Below are positions 52,324 to 59,347 of a stretch of DNA of 64,000 nt, in pieces. Source of the stretch: Vampirovibrionales bacterium. GTDB taxonomy: Bacteria > Cyanobacteriota > Vampirovibrionia > Vampirovibrionales > Vampirovibrionaceae. Under the pieces are notes generated by a model that did no database searches, was not told where the DNA came from, and saw only the letters and a list, made by a program, of their open reading frames with translations. The stretch covers positions 62,001 to 126,000 of the forward strand of contig JADJRF010000005.1 in NCBI GenBank assembly GCA_016712355.1, written 5' to 3'. A program made the translations under genes and the position numbers. Within the stretch, counting starts at the first letter, position 1. Each line of letters begins with the position of its first letter.

Positions 52324-54028
52324 CCGCAAATTCCTCTTTGATTTGTAACTGAATCTCGTCGTGAATATGCGCTACCTGCGCCCAGTCCCGGCCCCAGACA
52401 TAGCCCCGGCTGGTCAACTCCTCGTGCAGGAAAACCGTGCCTTGCTTGACGATCAGAGCGCCCGCCGATTGCAGCAGGGTATTGAGCGCCGCATGCTGGG
52501 AGCGCACATGCAGCAGGCGACCATCCAGGCCCTTGAGGGTGCCCTTGGTCTGAACCTTTTCGGTAATCTCTTCTTTCAGGCGGCGAAGTGCCGGTGTCTT
52601 TCTCAGAAACTTGGTCTTGAGGCGTTTGCCAATATCAGCCCCCTTGCTCATAATTGCCCCGATGCGGGCATCTCCAGCCCCATACAGAAAGGCGTAGATG
52701 AACCGCTTGGCGACAATGTTGCGAATCCAGTTGTGATGAGGCAAGTTTTTGTTAAAGACCGTACTGGCAGCCACCAGCCCCAGGCTTTTGGCATTGCGCC
52801 AGTGAATATCGCCTTCCGCTACTTCCTTGGCAAAGCCCCCCTTGTCGTACCGGGCCAGATAATGCCCCAAGCAACGAAGCTCCAGGCCACTGGCATCCAC
52901 GCCGACTAACTTGAATCCAGGAGGCACAGTGAACAGGCTCCGGCATTCCTCACCGTAGGGAATTCCCTTGGCAGGGACTTGGGCCATGTTCGGGTTCTTG
53001 TGGGTACAACGGCCTGTCACGGCCCCGTTGGTGATAACCTCGCCATGAATCCAACCGCTTTGCTGTTTCTTGAGCCAGGCTTGGGGGCCTTCGGCCAGTT
53101 GTGCGATCCGGTTCTGGATCATCAGATACTCGGAGAGCAACTTGGCTTCGGGCCAGTCAAGACTATCCAGAATGGCTTCATCAATCTTGGGCTTGCCGTC
53201 CTCGGTGTATTCACGGGGCACCCAGTCCCGTTGGACTTGCAGACGGAAGGCAATCTGATCCCGGCTGTTGGGATTGAAGGCCGTCCGCTTGATTTTGTTG
53301 GTCAGGACACCTTTTTGATACCCGAATTTGGAGTTGTTGGTCTTTGGAACGAATGGAATATGCTCTTCCCAAGGTGGGAAGCATTGTTGTAGTTCTTCGA
53401 CCAACTCGTCCCGTTTTTGACGAAGCTTGGCATACAGTTTTTCCGCCGCCTGGATATCGAAACAAAAGCCATGCTGTTCCTGTTTGAAGAGAATATGAGC
53501 AAAGTCATGCTCCAGTTTAATGGCCTGTTCGCTGTACCGCTTTGATTCCAGCTTCTGCCAGAGCCGGTAGGTCACCCGAACGTCTTGTTCGCAATACCGT
53601 TGCATCTCCTCAGACCATTGCTCCCACGGCCCCCGAAAACTGTCTTTTTGGGTATCCAGACGATGCCCCCAAGCTTCCAAGGCATGCTTGCCAATCATCT
53701 TGGTGGGAAAATCCGGGCGCTTGTGGCGATAGGAAAAATCCCGATCCTTGAGGTTGGCGTAGATCAGGCGGCTCATTACCAGGGTGTCCCGGATGGTGCC
53801 CTTGGGTTGGAAAGCGGGATAGAGCTTCTGAATCACCGGCAGGTCAAACTTGATGATGTTGTGACCAACGATGAGATCCGCTTCCTGCAATAGAGAAAGG
53901 CCCGCTTCGATTTGAAACGGGCCGAAACTGTGAATGGCTTGCGTGTCTATGTCCAGCAGGACGAGACAGTGGATGGTGGTATAGGTTTCCAGGAAGCCAT
54001 CCGTCTCCACATCAAAGATGTAGCGCAT
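52208..54028 (-). CDS. T7-like family A DNA polymerase with 3'-5' exonuclease
   Basis: 606 residues, shorter than T7 gp5 (704). The exonuclease domain opens MRYIFDVETDGFLETYTTIHC (Exo I D and E), with HNIIKFDLPVIQKL (Exo II) and a Y..D motif later. The polymerase domain has motif A LVGVDASGLELRCLGHYLA, motif B KRFIYAFLYGAGDARIG and motif C VAHIHDEIQLQ. The whole replaces the host polymerase in phage replication. Thioredoxin-binding insert is not evident. Confidence 0.93.
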   Translation of the reverse strand: MRYIFDVETDGFLETYTTIHCLVLLDIDTQAIHSFGPFQIEAGLSLLQEADLIVGHNIIKFDLPVIQKLYPAFQPKGTIRDTLVMSRLIYANLKDRDFSYRHKRPDFPTKMIGKHALEAWGHRLDTQKDSFRGPWEQWSEEMQRYCEQDVRVTYRLWQKLESKRYSEQAIKLEHDFAHILFKQEQHGFCFDIQAAEKLYAKLRQKRDELVEELQQCFPPWEEHIPFVPKTNNSKFGYQKGVLTNKIKRTAFNPNSRDQIAFRLQVQRDWVPREYTEDGKPKIDEAILDSLDWPEAKLLSEYLMIQNRIAQLAEGPQAWLKKQQSGWIHGEVITNGAVTGRCTHKNPNMAQVPAKGIPYGEECRSLFTVPPGFKLVGVDASGLELRCLGHYLARYDKGGFAKEVAEGDIHWRNAKSLGLVAASTVFNKNLPHHNWIRNIVAKRFIYAFLYGAGDARIGAIMSKGADIGKRLKTKFLRKTPALRRLKEEITEKVQTKGTLKGLDGRLLHVRSQHAALNTLLQSAGALIVKQGTVFLHEELTSRGYVWGRDWAQVAHIHDEIQLQIKEEFADEIGKIAVRCFERAGEHFNLRCPITGEYRIGKTWAQTH

Positions 54029-54029
54029 G

Positions 54030-54230
54030 TCAGGCTAGTAGCGTCTTTTTCTTTTTTGAACGTTTCCCCAACCCTTGCGCCCGGCAGTCCGGGCAATAAC
54101 GTGAGCGGGGCGGTTCTTTGGCATTGTGGCGGTCTATGTCAAGGAATGCCCGGTTACAGGCTTTGTTCTTGCAGAAATGGATGACATAGGGGCGGTTTTC
54201 AGGTGTCTTAGCGTTATAAGGATGACGCAT
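54030..54230 (-). CDS. Small zinc-ribbon protein
   Basis: 66 residues ending 1 bp before the polymerase start. CKNKAC and CPDC make one zinc ribbon, followed by a basic tail (GKRSKKKK). It lies where a T7-type genome would have the primase-helicase, whose N-terminus is a zinc-binding domain, but there is no clear similarity. Probably a DNA- or RNA-binding accessory. Confidence 0.65.
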   Translation of the reverse strand: MRHPYNAKTPENRPYVIHFCKNKACNRAFLDIDRHNAKEPPRSRYCPDCRAQGLGKRSKKKKTLLA

Positions 54231-54262
54231 GGCAAGACTCCTGTTGGTTTTCAGGGTAGGAC

Positions 54263-54309
54263 TTTACAAATCCAAAAAGATGGATAATAATTCGATATAT
54301 GGCGAATTA
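54263..54309 (+). promoter_or_regulatory. ars promoter and ArsR operator
   Basis: TTTACA (54263-54268), a 16-bp spacer, then TAATAA (54285-54290). A perfect inverted repeat TAATTCG-N8-CGAATTA (54288-54309) covers the -10 box and start site, the normal layout for ArsR repression lifted by arsenite. Confidence 0.7.
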
Positions 54310-54328
54310 AAGTAATGAGGTTTAACCC

Positions 54329-54697
54329 TTGCGCGAATTCATGAATGTCGTTAAAGCTCTGGCTGAAGAGAACCGGGTTCGCATCTTGTGTTTGCTTCAA
54401 GATCAAGACTTGTGCGTTTGCCAGATTATTGAAGTGCTAGAACTGGCCCCTTCGACGGTGAGTAAACACCTCTCTATCCTGCATCAGGCCCGTTTGATTG
54501 ATTCCGAGAAAAAAGGTCGCTGGGTATATTACTCGCTGGCTTGCGGTGATGCGCCTTCGGAAGTTTGCGCGGCTTGCCAGTGGATTTTTGAATCCCTATC
54601 AGGCGAACCCAAGATCAAAACCGATGCCAAAAAACTAAAACAGGTCATGAAACTCGACCCGGAAGAATTATGCAAAGTGCAGGCAGGAAGATGTTAG
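54329..54697 (+). CDS. arsR: ArsR-family arsenic-responsive repressor
   Basis: 122 residues from a TTG. Winged helix: MNVVKALAEENRVRILCLLQDQDLCVCQIIEVLELAPSTVSKHLSILHQARLIDSEKKGRWVYYSL. The arsenite-binding cysteines are in LCVCQ. Repressor of its own operon through the palindrome just upstream. It overlaps arsC. Confidence 0.93.
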   Translation: MREFMNVVKALAEENRVRILCLLQDQDLCVCQIIEVLELAPSTVSKHLSILHQARLIDSEKKGRWVYYSLACGDAPSEVCAACQWIFESLSGEPKIKTDAKKLKQVMKLDPEELCKVQAGRC

Positions 54698-55146
54698 ACA
54701 ATAAATTGAAAATCTTATTTCTCTGTACCGGAAACTCCTGCCGAAGCCAAATGGCTGAAGGTTGGGCACGGCACCTTAAAGGGGATGTACTGGATGTCTA
54801 TTCCGCCGGTATTGAAACTCATGGTTTAAACCCGTCTGCCGTTCAAGTCATGCGTGAGGCCGGGGTTGATATTTCCGGCCATCAATCCAAGCATGTGGAT
54901 GAACTGAAGGATATTCCCTTTGATTCGGTAGTTACTGTCTGTGATAGTGCCAGCGAGAGTTGTCCATTATTTCCGGGCAAAACCAAGGTGGTTCATCAAG
55001 GATTTGATGATCCTCCCAAGCTGGCCAAAGGATTATCTGGGGAAGATGCCTTGAACATTTACCGTCGGGTTCGGGATGACATCCGAAAGTTTGTTGAAAC
55101 CCTGCCCCAAAGCCTGAATCTAGGCAACAAAGAAAGGAATGGTTAA
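54691..55146 (+). CDS. arsC: ArsC arsenate reductase (thioredoxin-coupled, LMW-PTP type)
   Basis: 151 residues from ATG 54691. A start at 54670 is possible and would extend the overlap with arsR. It opens LKILFLCTGNSCRSQMAEGWARHL, with the PTP P-loop CTGNSCRS. The other redox cysteines are in VCDSASESCPLFPGKT. Reduces arsenate to arsenite for export by Acr3. Confidence 0.93.
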   Translation: MLDNKLKILFLCTGNSCRSQMAEGWARHLKGDVLDVYSAGIETHGLNPSAVQVMREAGVDISGHQSKHVDELKDIPFDSVVTVCDSASESCPLFPGKTKVVHQGFDDPPKLAKGLSGEDALNIYRRVRDDIRKFVETLPQSLNLGNKERNG

Positions 55147-55614
55147 ATGATGAACAGTCGCGTCCATATCAATATTCCAGTATCGGACTTAGAACAATCC
55201 ATTGCGTTTTACAGCAAGCTCTTTGATGTTAAACCCAGTAAGCAAAAGTCCGACTATGCCAATTTCCGGCTGGAAAGCCCGGCGTTGCATTTGGCCCTGG
55301 TACTTCGTTCTGATTACACCGGCAAAGATCCCGCCTTTGATTTTGATCAGCATTTTGGTATCGAACTCTTTGACCAAGAGACCTTAAGCACATGGAAAGA
55401 ACGGGTAAAGACCGCCGGTATTCTACCTCATCTGGAAGAGGAAAACGTGACGTGCTGCTATGCGGTTGCCAACAAATTCTGGTTACAAGACCCGGATAGA
55501 AACGAGTGGGAATTCTGGGTTCGTACCGATGATGAAGGAGAGACCCTATATAGCTCTTCTACCGGCAGTGAGAGTGCTTGTTGCGCTCCTGCCGAAACCA
55601 GTTGTTGCGCCTAA
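55147..55614 (+). CDS. arsI: ArsI-like C-As lyase (VOC dioxygenase)
   Basis: 155 residues, begins at the base after the arsC stop. The VOC fold is MNSRVHINIPVSDLEQSIAFYSKLF, and metal ligands are His near the start, H in FDQHFGIELF, and E near WEFWV. The vicinal cysteine pair in NVTCCYA binds trivalent organoarsenicals. The tail adds CC pairs (ACCAPAETSCCA). ArsI cleaves the C-As bond of methylarsenite with oxygen. CadI-type binding proteins share this fold. Confidence 0.82.
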   Translation: MMNSRVHINIPVSDLEQSIAFYSKLFDVKPSKQKSDYANFRLESPALHLALVLRSDYTGKDPAFDFDQHFGIELFDQETLSTWKERVKTAGILPHLEEENVTCCYAVANKFWLQDPDRNEWEFWVRTDDEGETLYSSSTGSESACCAPAETSCCA

Positions 55615-55634
55615 AAGCTGAGGAATTTGCCCCG

Positions 55635-56693
55635 ATGAATGATGCTCCAATTTGCCGGTTATCTTTTCTGGATCGATATCTGACCCTCTGGATATTTTCG
55701 GCAATGGCCTTGGGTGTCGGCATCGGGGTAATCTCCCCCAATGTGGAAAGCTTTTGGAATCAATTCCAAGTTGGAACCACCAATATTCCCATTGCCATTG
55801 GGTTAATTCTGATGATGTATCCGCCTTTGGCTAAGGTGAAATATGAAGAGTTAGGCAGGGTCTTCAAAGATTGGAAAATCCTAAGCGTATCGCTTATTCA
55901 AAACTGGGTCATTGGCCCTATTCTGATGTTTTTGTTGGCTATCACATTCCTATCAAACCAGCCGGAATATATGGTGGGCCTGATTATGATTGGTCTTGCC
56001 CGGTGCATTGCAATGGTGATTGTCTGGAATGACTTGGCCAAGGGTGATCCCGAATATGCTGCTGGGCTGGTGGCCTTGAATAGTGTTTTCCAGGTGCTAT
56101 TTTACAGCGTGTATGCGTGGTTCTTTATCACTTGGCTTCCACCCAAAATTGGCTTGGATGGGGCATTGGTAGATATCAGTATGGGACAAATCGCTGAAAG
56201 TGTTTTTATCTACCTGGGCATTCCCTTTATTGCCGGAATGATCACTCGCTTTACTTTGGTAAAGGCGAAGGGCAAGGCTTGGTATCAAGAGCGCTTTATT
56301 CCCAGAATTAGCCCGATAACACTGATTGCCTTGCTGTTTACCATTGTGGTCATGTTCAGCCTCAAAGGAAATCTGATCGTCCAGATCCCGTTAGATGTGG
56401 TTCAAATCGCCATTCCGCTCTTGATTTATTTTGTCGTTATGTTCCTGGTGACATTCTGGATGGCTTACAAGCTGGGAGCCGATTATTCTAAGTCCGCGTC
56501 GTTGTCTTTCACGGCAGCAGGAAACAATTTTGAGTTGGCCATCGCTGTTGCGGTTGGCGTATTCGGTATTCATTCCGGGGCTGCTTTTGCGGCGGTTATT
56601 GGCCCCTTGGTTGAAGTCCCTGCTCTTATCGGCTTGGTCAATGTGGCATTTTGGATTCAAAAACGCTGGTATCCTCAATCTGTTTCATCATAG
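55635..56693 (+). CDS. acr3: Acr3 arsenite efflux transporter
   Basis: 352 residues from ATG 55635, 20 bp after arsI. About ten membrane helices of the bile/arsenite/riboflavin transporter fold. The family motif MIGLARCIAMVIVWNDLAKGDPEYAAGLVALNS has the key cysteine, and SFTAAGNNFELAIAVAVGVFG follows. It exports arsenite. Ends the cassette before a hairpin. Confidence 0.95.
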   Translation: MNDAPICRLSFLDRYLTLWIFSAMALGVGIGVISPNVESFWNQFQVGTTNIPIAIGLILMMYPPLAKVKYEELGRVFKDWKILSVSLIQNWVIGPILMFLLAITFLSNQPEYMVGLIMIGLARCIAMVIVWNDLAKGDPEYAAGLVALNSVFQVLFYSVYAWFFITWLPPKIGLDGALVDISMGQIAESVFIYLGIPFIAGMITRFTLVKAKGKAWYQERFIPRISPITLIALLFTIVVMFSLKGNLIVQIPLDVVQIAIPLLIYFVVMFLVTFWMAYKLGADYSKSASLSFTAAGNNFELAIAVAVGVFGIHSGAAFAAVIGPLVEVPALIGLVNVAFWIQKRWYPQSVSS

Positions 56694-56707
56694 CCAAAAT
56701 AAAAATA

Positions 56708-56738
56708 CCCGGCAGCGGAAAGGGAGACCACTGCCGGG
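56708..56738 (+). terminator. Hairpin after acr3
   Basis: CCCGGCAG and CTGCCGGG arms with a 15-nt loop, 14 bp after the acr3 stop. It closes the plus-strand cassette and separates it from the convergent phage gene. No strong U-run. Confidence 0.6.
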
Positions 56739-56773
56739 CGGAATAGGCTAGGAGTAACAGTGTGGTGTTGGGG

Positions 56774-57424
56774 TTAAAAGAATTGTGGCAATAAGCGTTT
56801 GACGTGTTTGAGATACGTGCTCATCTTGTGCATGGATTTTGCTTTGAATTGGTCTTTGGAATTGCAGCCAAGGTCTGTAATTTTTCCGCTCAGGACATCC
56901 ACCGTGCTGTAGACGTTGTACCAGTTTTTAACATTAGGCCGCGACTTATCCGGTACTTTCAGAAATTGCCTGACCAGGGCTTTTAAGGGGGGTGAACCGA
57001 GTGCCGAACCGATAGTAATCAGCGTTGGTTTACTCGCTTTTGGAAAATTTTTAATGGTTTCATACGCCACAATGCTTCCCAGGCTGAAACCAATGACAAG
57101 GGCTTTTGGATTTTCCTGCAAGGTATTGACGAAACGATTCATAATCTTTTTGCGGATACCAGGAACCACAAAGTACATCAGAATATCGTCCGCATAGTCC
57201 TGAATATAATTGGCGGCAAAGCCCGCTACCGGCGTTGCATAATAAGATGCTGCTAATCGTGCAGCCAGTACCAGGATTTTATTGGCCCAGTTGTCTTCCA
57301 TCAGGTCTTCATAGTTGAATTCGATGATGTCACTTTTGGGCACACCCAGAATTTGCGCGGCTTTCATCTCAGCCGACCATCCGGGATTGTAATTACCAAT
57401 CCCGTGAATCAAGATTATTTTCAT
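56774..57424 (-). CDS. Alpha/beta hydrolase (lipase-like)
   Basis: 216 residues from ATG 57424, after GAGGGGGAAACA. It begins MKIILIHGIGNYNPGW, a typical oxyanion strand. The nucleophile elbow is VIGFSLGSIVAY (GxSxG). Further acidic and His residues near the C-terminus could complete the triad. A phage esterase is unusual here. Might act in lysis or on polysaccharide. It sits between the amidase and the ars cassette. Confidence 0.7.
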   Translation of the reverse strand: MKIILIHGIGNYNPGWSAEMKAAQILGVPKSDIIEFNYEDLMEDNWANKILVLAARLAASYYATPVAGFAANYIQDYADDILMYFVVPGIRKKIMNRFVNTLQENPKALVIGFSLGSIVAYETIKNFPKASKPTLITIGSALGSPPLKALVRQFLKVPDKSRPNVKNWYNVYSTVDVLSGKITDLGCNSKDQFKAKSMHKMSTYLKHVKRLLPQFF

Positions 57425-57434
57425 TGTTTCCCCC

Positions 57435-58109
57435 TCAGTCGTATCGCAGCAAAGTCGTCCATGTTTTTGGGCCGACAATGCCGTCATCCATTAACTTGTG
57501 GTGTTGCTGAAAAGACTGAACGGCCCGCCGAGTCTGGGGGCCGAAAACGCCATCTACGTCAATTTTGGAAAAGCGGTTTAACTTGGCTTGCAGGGTTTTG
57601 ACCAAAGGCCCCTTGGCTCCTTCACGCAACACCGAGTAAACCAAGGGGCGCTGGGCCGCCGCTTTCTCAATGGCTTCCGGTGAATTCTGAGTGCGGTTTC
57701 GGTTCCAGGTGGCCACATCAAAGCAAGGGCAATCCCGACCTGGAGTGACATCCCGATGGCCGACTGTTTTGGCTTGAGGGAACTGGTCTTCGAGTTCAGT
57801 GACCAGCTTTTCGAGCGTGACCCATTGGGCTGCCGTATAGTTTTCCTCTGTGGTCTTGCCGTCTTTGGCAACACCGCCCACCACGCAAATACCAATGCTT
57901 CGGTCATTCACACCGTAGGCATGTGCGCCGATTTCATTCAGTTCCCGGCCATGTTCTATGGTGCCGTCACGCCGAATGACAAAGTGATAGCCAATCTTGA
58001 ACCAGCCCTTGGCCCGGTGCCAGCGGTCGATTTCCTTGGCCCCGATATCCATTGAGGCAGGCGTTGCCGAACAATGAATGACAATAAAATCGGTGCGTTG
58101 TCGTTGCAT
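57435..58109 (-). CDS. N-acetylmuramoyl-L-alanine amidase (T7 gp3.5-like) with PG-binding domain
   Basis: 224 residues. The N-terminal Amidase_2 domain: IVIHCSATPASMDIGAKEIDRWHRAKGWFKIGYHFVIRRDG has the first zinc His, and TVGHRDVTPGRDCPCFDV the second and Cys. The C-terminal about 60 residues add a PG_binding_1 domain (LVKTLQAKLNRF..DVDGVFGPQTRRAVQSFQQHH..GIVGPKTW). In T7 this enzyme also inhibits the phage RNA polymerase; whether this longer one does is unknown. Confidence 0.92.
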   Translation of the reverse strand: MQRQRTDFIVIHCSATPASMDIGAKEIDRWHRAKGWFKIGYHFVIRRDGTIEHGRELNEIGAHAYGVNDRSIGICVVGGVAKDGKTTEENYTAAQWVTLEKLVTELEDQFPQAKTVGHRDVTPGRDCPCFDVATWNRNRTQNSPEAIEKAAAQRPLVYSVLREGAKGPLVKTLQAKLNRFSKIDVDGVFGPQTRRAVQSFQQHHKLMDDGIVGPKTWTTLLRYD

Positions 58110-58114
58110 GGCAA

Positions 58115-58507
58115 TTAGTCCTTTTTAAATTGGGGCAAACGTTTATATGGCTCTTGGAGCCAAGAGCCGGGGATATGCAGTGCGGCATAGCGAAATCCGA
58201 AAAGCTCACACCAATGGGCATACGTGGTGCTGGATTTGTTTCCGATCAATCGATTTGGATCAGCAAACACAAAGCGGATATCCAGCTCTGGATATTGGGC
58301 CTGAATTAACCGGTGTTTCTTACGATCCGTTGAAGTAAATTCACCCTTGAGTTCAACAATGATCCCGTTGGAAAGTACGATGTCCGGGACATAACGGCGT
58401 TTTGGTTGGTAGGGAACGGCAAACGGCTCCAATAAAAAAGCGGCCTTTTTAGCCGCCAGTTCCTGTTGAATCCTCTGTTCAAAGCTTTGGTTAAAAGTCG
58501 GAATCAT
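58115..58507 (-). CDS. T7 endonuclease I-like Holliday-junction resolvase
   Basis: About 130 residues from ATG 58507. Earlier ATGs exist inside the SSB gene. The PD-ExK core YVPDIVLSNGIIVELKGEF is followed by DRKKHRLIQAQYPELDIRFVF, very close in layout to T7 gp3. It resolves branched phage DNA and breaks host DNA. The start overlaps the SSB stop. Confidence 0.88.
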   Translation of the reverse strand: MIPTFNQSFEQRIQQELAAKKAAFLLEPFAVPYQPKRRYVPDIVLSNGIIVELKGEFTSTDRKKHRLIQAQYPELDIRFVFADPNRLIGNKSSTTYAHWCELFGFRYAALHIPGSWLQEPYKRLPQFKKD

Positions 58508-59123
58508 CCGGCGCTTCATCTTCATCCGGGGTAACGGTGCTGTCATAGCCGTCTTCCATACCGAAGCCGAATTGGCTGGCGGTGGGGCCGTTGTACTCCA
58601 CCAGATCCACAATCTGAACTGCCTTCAAACGCAGCTTGACGCCTGCGCCTACCAAGTCCGTAAAATAGGGGACAACCTCGGCACATATTTTCATCCGAGT
58701 GCCGGTGCCGATGCGTACATCCGGCGAAACGGCTTGTCCCTTGGCGTCAAAAATGGCCAGCTTGATATGAAATGGTTCAGCCCCGTTGCGCGGTTTAATC
58801 TTGGCCTTGGCTTTAAAGTTGAATCGAACGTGGCCGGTCTCTTCACCCGCTTCATTGGTAACGAGGGCGTAAGGGGGCTGGGCCGGATGCACTTTGTCCG
58901 CTTTGGCCGGATTGTCCGCCAGGGCTTTTTCCAGCGACGCTTTCAGTGCTTCGTCAATGATGTCGATCAGTTCCTGGGCTTCCGCCTTGGGGATGATCAA
59001 CGTCACCCGGTATTCTCCATCCGGGTCAAAGCGGGTATGAGGCCGAAGCAGAAAAGGATATCGAGCCACCCCCACCGGCGTCGTGATCTGCGGATGCTTG
59101 GGCTTGGGTTGTGTTGTAGACAT
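58491..59123 (-). CDS. T7 gp2.5-like single-stranded DNA-binding protein
   Basis: 210 residues, OB-fold type: PVGVARYPFLLRPHTRFDPDGEYRVTLIIPKAEAQELIDII, then ETGHVRFNFKAKAKIKPRNG. The tail is strongly acidic and ends in Phe (DEDEAPDDSDF), as in gp2.5, where it contacts polymerase and helicase. The start lies 6 bp after a 45-codon gene. Confidence 0.88.
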   Translation of the reverse strand: MSTTQPKPKHPQITTPVGVARYPFLLRPHTRFDPDGEYRVTLIIPKAEAQELIDIIDEALKASLEKALADNPAKADKVHPAQPPYALVTNEAGEETGHVRFNFKAKAKIKPRNGAEPFHIKLAIFDAKGQAVSPDVRIGTGTRMKICAEVVPYFTDLVGAGVKLRLKAVQIVDLVEYNGPTASQFGFGMEDGYDSTVTPDEDEAPDDSDF

Positions 59124-59129
59124 GGCCCG

Positions 59130-59267
59130 TTACCTAGTCCGCAAGTCCCACAAACAGGGAACGGCTAAAGGTTGAAGCTGGGGTTCATGCCCGATGATGA
59201 TCTCTTCCAGGGGAAGAAGAATTGCATCCGGCAATTCGAGCCAGTTTTTGATCACAGGTGAGTTCAT
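59130..59267 (-). CDS. Small phage protein, 45 aa
   Basis: 45 residues. The ATG at 59267 follows AACGGAGGCCCTT, a strong ribosome binding site, and the stop is 6 bp before the SSB start. It begins MNSPVIKNWLELPDA and is acidic to neutral, with hydrophobic LLPLEEIII. It is the first cistron after the operator at 59313-59343. No homology can be named. Confidence 0.6.
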   Translation of the reverse strand: MNSPVIKNWLELPDAILLPLEEIIIGHEPQLQPLAVPCLWDLRTR

Positions 59268-59312
59268 AAGGGCCTCCGTTTCTGTTTTTTATCTCTCTAA
59301 AGGGCAACCTGT

Positions 59313-59343
59313 TTCAGAAGCTGAATCATTATCAGAATCTGAT
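59313..59343 (-). promoter_or_regulatory. Tandem palindromic operator over promoter of the SSB operon
   Basis: Two 13-bp palindromes, TTCAGAAGCTGAA (59313-59325) and ATCAGAATCTGAT (59331-59343), centres 18 bp apart. On the minus strand a host-type promoter fits: TTGCCT, 16 bp, GATAAT, with the -10 box next to a palindrome. It lies 5 bp past the RNA polymerase stop and upstream of the small gene and SSB. Identical over 33 bp to the copy at 61915. Confidence 0.6.
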
Positions 59344-59347
59344 AGTG

